Shown piece after piece: positions 63,769 to 64,000 of a DNA stretch of 64,000 nt; the stretch's first letter is position 1; every line of letters starts with the position of its first letter. The notes under the pieces were generated by a model. That model did no database searches, was not told the DNA's origin, and was given only the letters and a program-made list of their open reading frames with translations. This DNA is from Flavobacterium kingsejongi (GTDB lineage Bacteria; Bacteroidota; Bacteroidia; Flavobacteriales; Flavobacteriaceae): contig NZ_CP020919.1 in NCBI RefSeq assembly GCF_003076475.1, positions 1,116,001 through 1,180,000 on the forward strand, given 5' to 3'. The position numbers and the translations under genes are program-made.

Positions 63769-64000
63769 ATGAGTTCAGAAAAAGAAGCTAAATTAAAAGC
63801 GTTACAGTTAACCCTTGATAAATTAGACAAAACCTACGGAAAAGGAACAGTAATGAAGTTGGGCGACAAAGCTATTGTTGAAGTAGATTCTATTTCTTCA
63901 GGTTCTTTGGGACTAGACTTGGCATTAGGAGTAAATGGATATCCGAGAGGAAGAATAATAGAAATTTATGGACCGGAATCTTCTGGTAAAACTACACTGA
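63769..64000 (+). CDS. recA: Recombinase RecA (3' end outside window)
   Basis: The first 77 codons are present: [33 protein letters not shown], then [35 protein letters not shown], which contains the Walker A motif GPESSGKTT of RecA. It mediates homologous recombination and the SOS co-protease function. A TAATTTTA sequence at 63729-63736 is a near match to the -7 box. No LexA-like site was recognised. Confidence 0.96.
   Translation, partial: MSSEKEAKLKALQLTLDKLDKTYGKGTVMKLGDKAIVEVDSISSGSLGLDLALGVNGYPRGRIIEIYGPESSGKTTL

Noticed and set aside
1..64000. CRISPR arrays, tRNA or rRNA genes, prophage or integrase genes
   Set aside because: Looked for evenly spaced repeats, cloverleaf-like clusters and phage modules; none was seen.

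Overview
The window comes from a member of the Bacteroidota, most likely the family Flavobacteriaceae and plausibly the genus Flavobacterium. The grounds are moderate-to-low GC, AT-rich intergenic regions, repeated Bacteroidota-type -7 boxes (TAnnTTTG), the gliding/type IX secretion genes porW/sprE and gldH, and many protein families largely confined to this group (DUF6341, DUF6427, DUF6168, DUF4292, DUF5687). No rRNA, tRNA or CRISPR array was seen.

Layout. 1-6.7 kb: 3' part of tex, tatA, a LytM peptidase, a GH3-family enzyme and a nucleosidase-like DUF6909 protein. 6.7-20.6 kb: a surface-polysaccharide locus with a Wzz-like protein, UDP-GlcNAc 2-epimerase, Wzx flippase, glycosyltransferases, EpsG/Wzy-like polymerase, O-antigen-ligase-like protein, orphan lipoprotein, UDP-xylose synthase, WcaJ-type initiating transferase and a CapK-like adenylate-forming enzyme. 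The flippase and EpsG-like genes are each broken by a one-base frameshift. 20.7-26.6 kb: purD, two small-family membrane proteins, upp, DUF4254, a heptosyltransferase-like enzyme and a DUF4349 lipoprotein. 26.7-32.5 kb: a PaaE-like reductase divergent from a PadR regulator, which leads an operon of three divergent tandem paralogues plus a two-gene ABC transporter. 32.7-41.6 kb: porW/sprE, bactofilin and the F1Fo ATP synthase cluster atpI-like/DUF6168/atpBEFHAG (no atpD or atpC). 41.8-48.2 kb: a second flippase, dut, a sugar nucleotidyltransferase, a TPR protein, DUF4292 and an EnvC-like protein. 48.3-51.4 kb: an IS1182-family element interrupted by an IS256-family element. 51.4-64 kb: thioesterase, an HU-CCDC81/SPOR protein, dprA, trhO, ricT-like, gldH, PBP1A, scoAB, a double ABC ATPase and the first 77 codons of recA.

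How the genes fit together. Most of the window is core chromosome: cell envelope, nucleotide metabolism and energy. Two parts look variable: the AT-rich polysaccharide locus, where both a flippase and a polymerase candidate are frameshifted, and the nested insertion sequences. The best candidate for a poorly described system is the PadR/three-paralogue/DUF5687-ABC operon at 27.8-32.5 kb. Its three small membrane proteins share an N-terminal helical motif resembling the HAAS domains found beside PadR regulators in other phyla. A second candidate is the tRNA hydroxylase TrhO carrying a C-terminal barrel that resembles the end of U32 peptidases, the family of its functional twin TrhP. All calls were made by reading the sequence; no database search was run.
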